A DNA stretch of 6,649 nucleotides from JAVZJR01 sp964435235 (lineage in GTDB: Archaea > Micrarchaeota > Micrarchaeia > Anstonellales > Bilamarchaeaceae): positions 1 through 6,649 of the forward strand of contig CAYSXZ010000065.1 in NCBI GenBank assembly GCA_964435235.1. The letters are read 5' to 3'. Positions within the stretch are counted from its first letter, which is position 1. Each line of letters opens with the position of its first letter. A program made the position numbers and the translations under genes. The notes beneath the pieces were generated by a model. The model saw only the letters and a program-made list of their open reading frames with translations, did no database searches and was not told the origin of the DNA. Below, piece by piece: positions 6,300 to 6,649 of the stretch.

Positions 6300-6385
6300 G
6301 GTAATGGTTTTAAATTTGCATCAGCCTAATTGTAGGTAGTAATTGGCTCATACTGAAAGCATACGAAAGTTTCATACAGGTAATC
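6300..6385. other. Leader-distal flank of the CRISPR array
   Basis: This is the stretch between the structured element and the first (oldest) repeat. It holds the 11-codon frame noted above, a segment CTAATTGTAGG (6326-6336) that matches the minus-strand repeat (CTAATGTAGG) with one extra base, and a short palindrome GAAAGTTTC (6365-6373) overlapping GTTTCATAC. The last two may be remnants of decayed repeat material. I see no gene, no T-rich terminator and no clear promoter. Confidence 0.4.
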
Positions 6386-6649
6386 GTTTCAATCCTACAT
6401 TAGTCTTATTCTAACAATATTATTGGCACGACGGCCTTTAAGGTTCATAAGTTTCAATCCTACATTAGTCTTATTCTAACCATAACTTTTTTGTTCGGAT
6501 TTTTTCGCACGTGCGTGGTTTCAATCCTACATTAGTCTTATTCTAACAATACAACGCTTCGTATTGCACAGTTCGGCATGTTATGTTTCAATCCTACATT
6601 AGTCTTATTCTAACCGTAGATGAGCATTCAATTACTATTATGTATAGAG
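6386..6649 (-). CRISPR. CRISPR array, four identical 30-base repeats, continues past window
   Basis: The repeats are at 6386-6415, 6451-6480, 6518-6547 and 6585-6614, all four identical. Read on the plus strand they start GTTTCAATCC and end TTATTCTAAC. Spacers are 6416-6450 (35), 6481-6517 (37), 6548-6584 (37) and 6615-6649 (at least 35, reaching the window edge). On the minus strand the repeat begins GTTAGAATAAGACTA and ends ATTGAAAC, matching the 8-base crRNA tag of archaeal type I-A/I-B and III systems and resembling the Pyrococcus furiosus repeat. I therefore assign minus-strand transcription, with the leader to the right, outside the window. The subtype cannot be decided without cas genes. 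The spacers show no evident similarity to each other or to the rest of the window. Confidence 0.97.

Noticed and set aside
6219..6300. Possible tRNA: GGTAGCTCAG resembles a tRNA D-arm, and CTCA...TGAG (6277-6294) resembles a D stem.
   Set aside because: No T-arm with GGTTCRA, no acceptor stem of seven pairs and no anticodon arm in register. The motif is explained by the hairpins of the tandem units, since AGCTCAGATCG occurs twice.
6120..6385. Region left of the array as the CRISPR leader.
   Set aside because: It is not uniformly AT-rich, has no promoter pointing into the array, and the repeat orientation (ATTGAAAC at the minus-strand 3' end) places the leader on the right.

Overview
The window reads as chromosomal DNA from an AT-rich archaeon. 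The evidence is an NMD3-family protein, a DUF2070 membrane protein (known from archaea), an archaeal-type agmatinase, TATA boxes lying 25-26 bases before start codons that lack ribosome binding sites (leaderless genes), and a CRISPR repeat of the type whose crRNA tag is ATTGAAAC, close to the Pyrococcus/Thermococcus repeat. I cannot place the lineage more precisely. No bacterial genes, transposases or cas genes are visible.

Layout. Positions 47-811 (+) hold a complete unrecognised soluble protein. It converges on a DUF2070 protein (853-2628, -) with six N-terminal membrane segments, a large His/Asp-rich soluble domain and one C-terminal membrane segment. This gene diverges from an NMD3-family zinc-ribbon protein (2692-3309, +). 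The NMD3 gene in turn converges, with a 14-base gap, on a UPF0104/AglD-like multi-pass membrane protein (3324-4292, -). That gene diverges from a two-gene operon (+): an HPr-kinase-like P-loop protein (4352-5308), then 4 bases later an agmatinase/ureohydrolase (5313-6119). Both divergent pairs appear to share one AT-rich TATA core that can be read in both directions.

After the agmatinase come about 270 bases without a convincing gene. They contain a striking structured element (6142-6299): a perfect 10-base inverted repeat encloses two imperfect tandem units, each able to fold as a hairpin, with mutually exclusive alternative pairings. Its right arm is a near-ideal archaeal Shine-Dalgarno sequence in front of an 11-codon reading frame. 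From 6386 to the window end there is a CRISPR array of four identical 30-base repeats with 35-37-base spacers. By comparison with known repeats it is transcribed on the minus strand, so its leader and any cas genes should lie to the right of the window and the left edge is the oldest end.

The genes do not form one obvious pathway. The strongest functional link is the HPr-kinase-like/agmatinase operon. The most unusual items are the structured element beside the CRISPR array, the putative metal site of the DUF2070 protein, and the compact bidirectional promoters.
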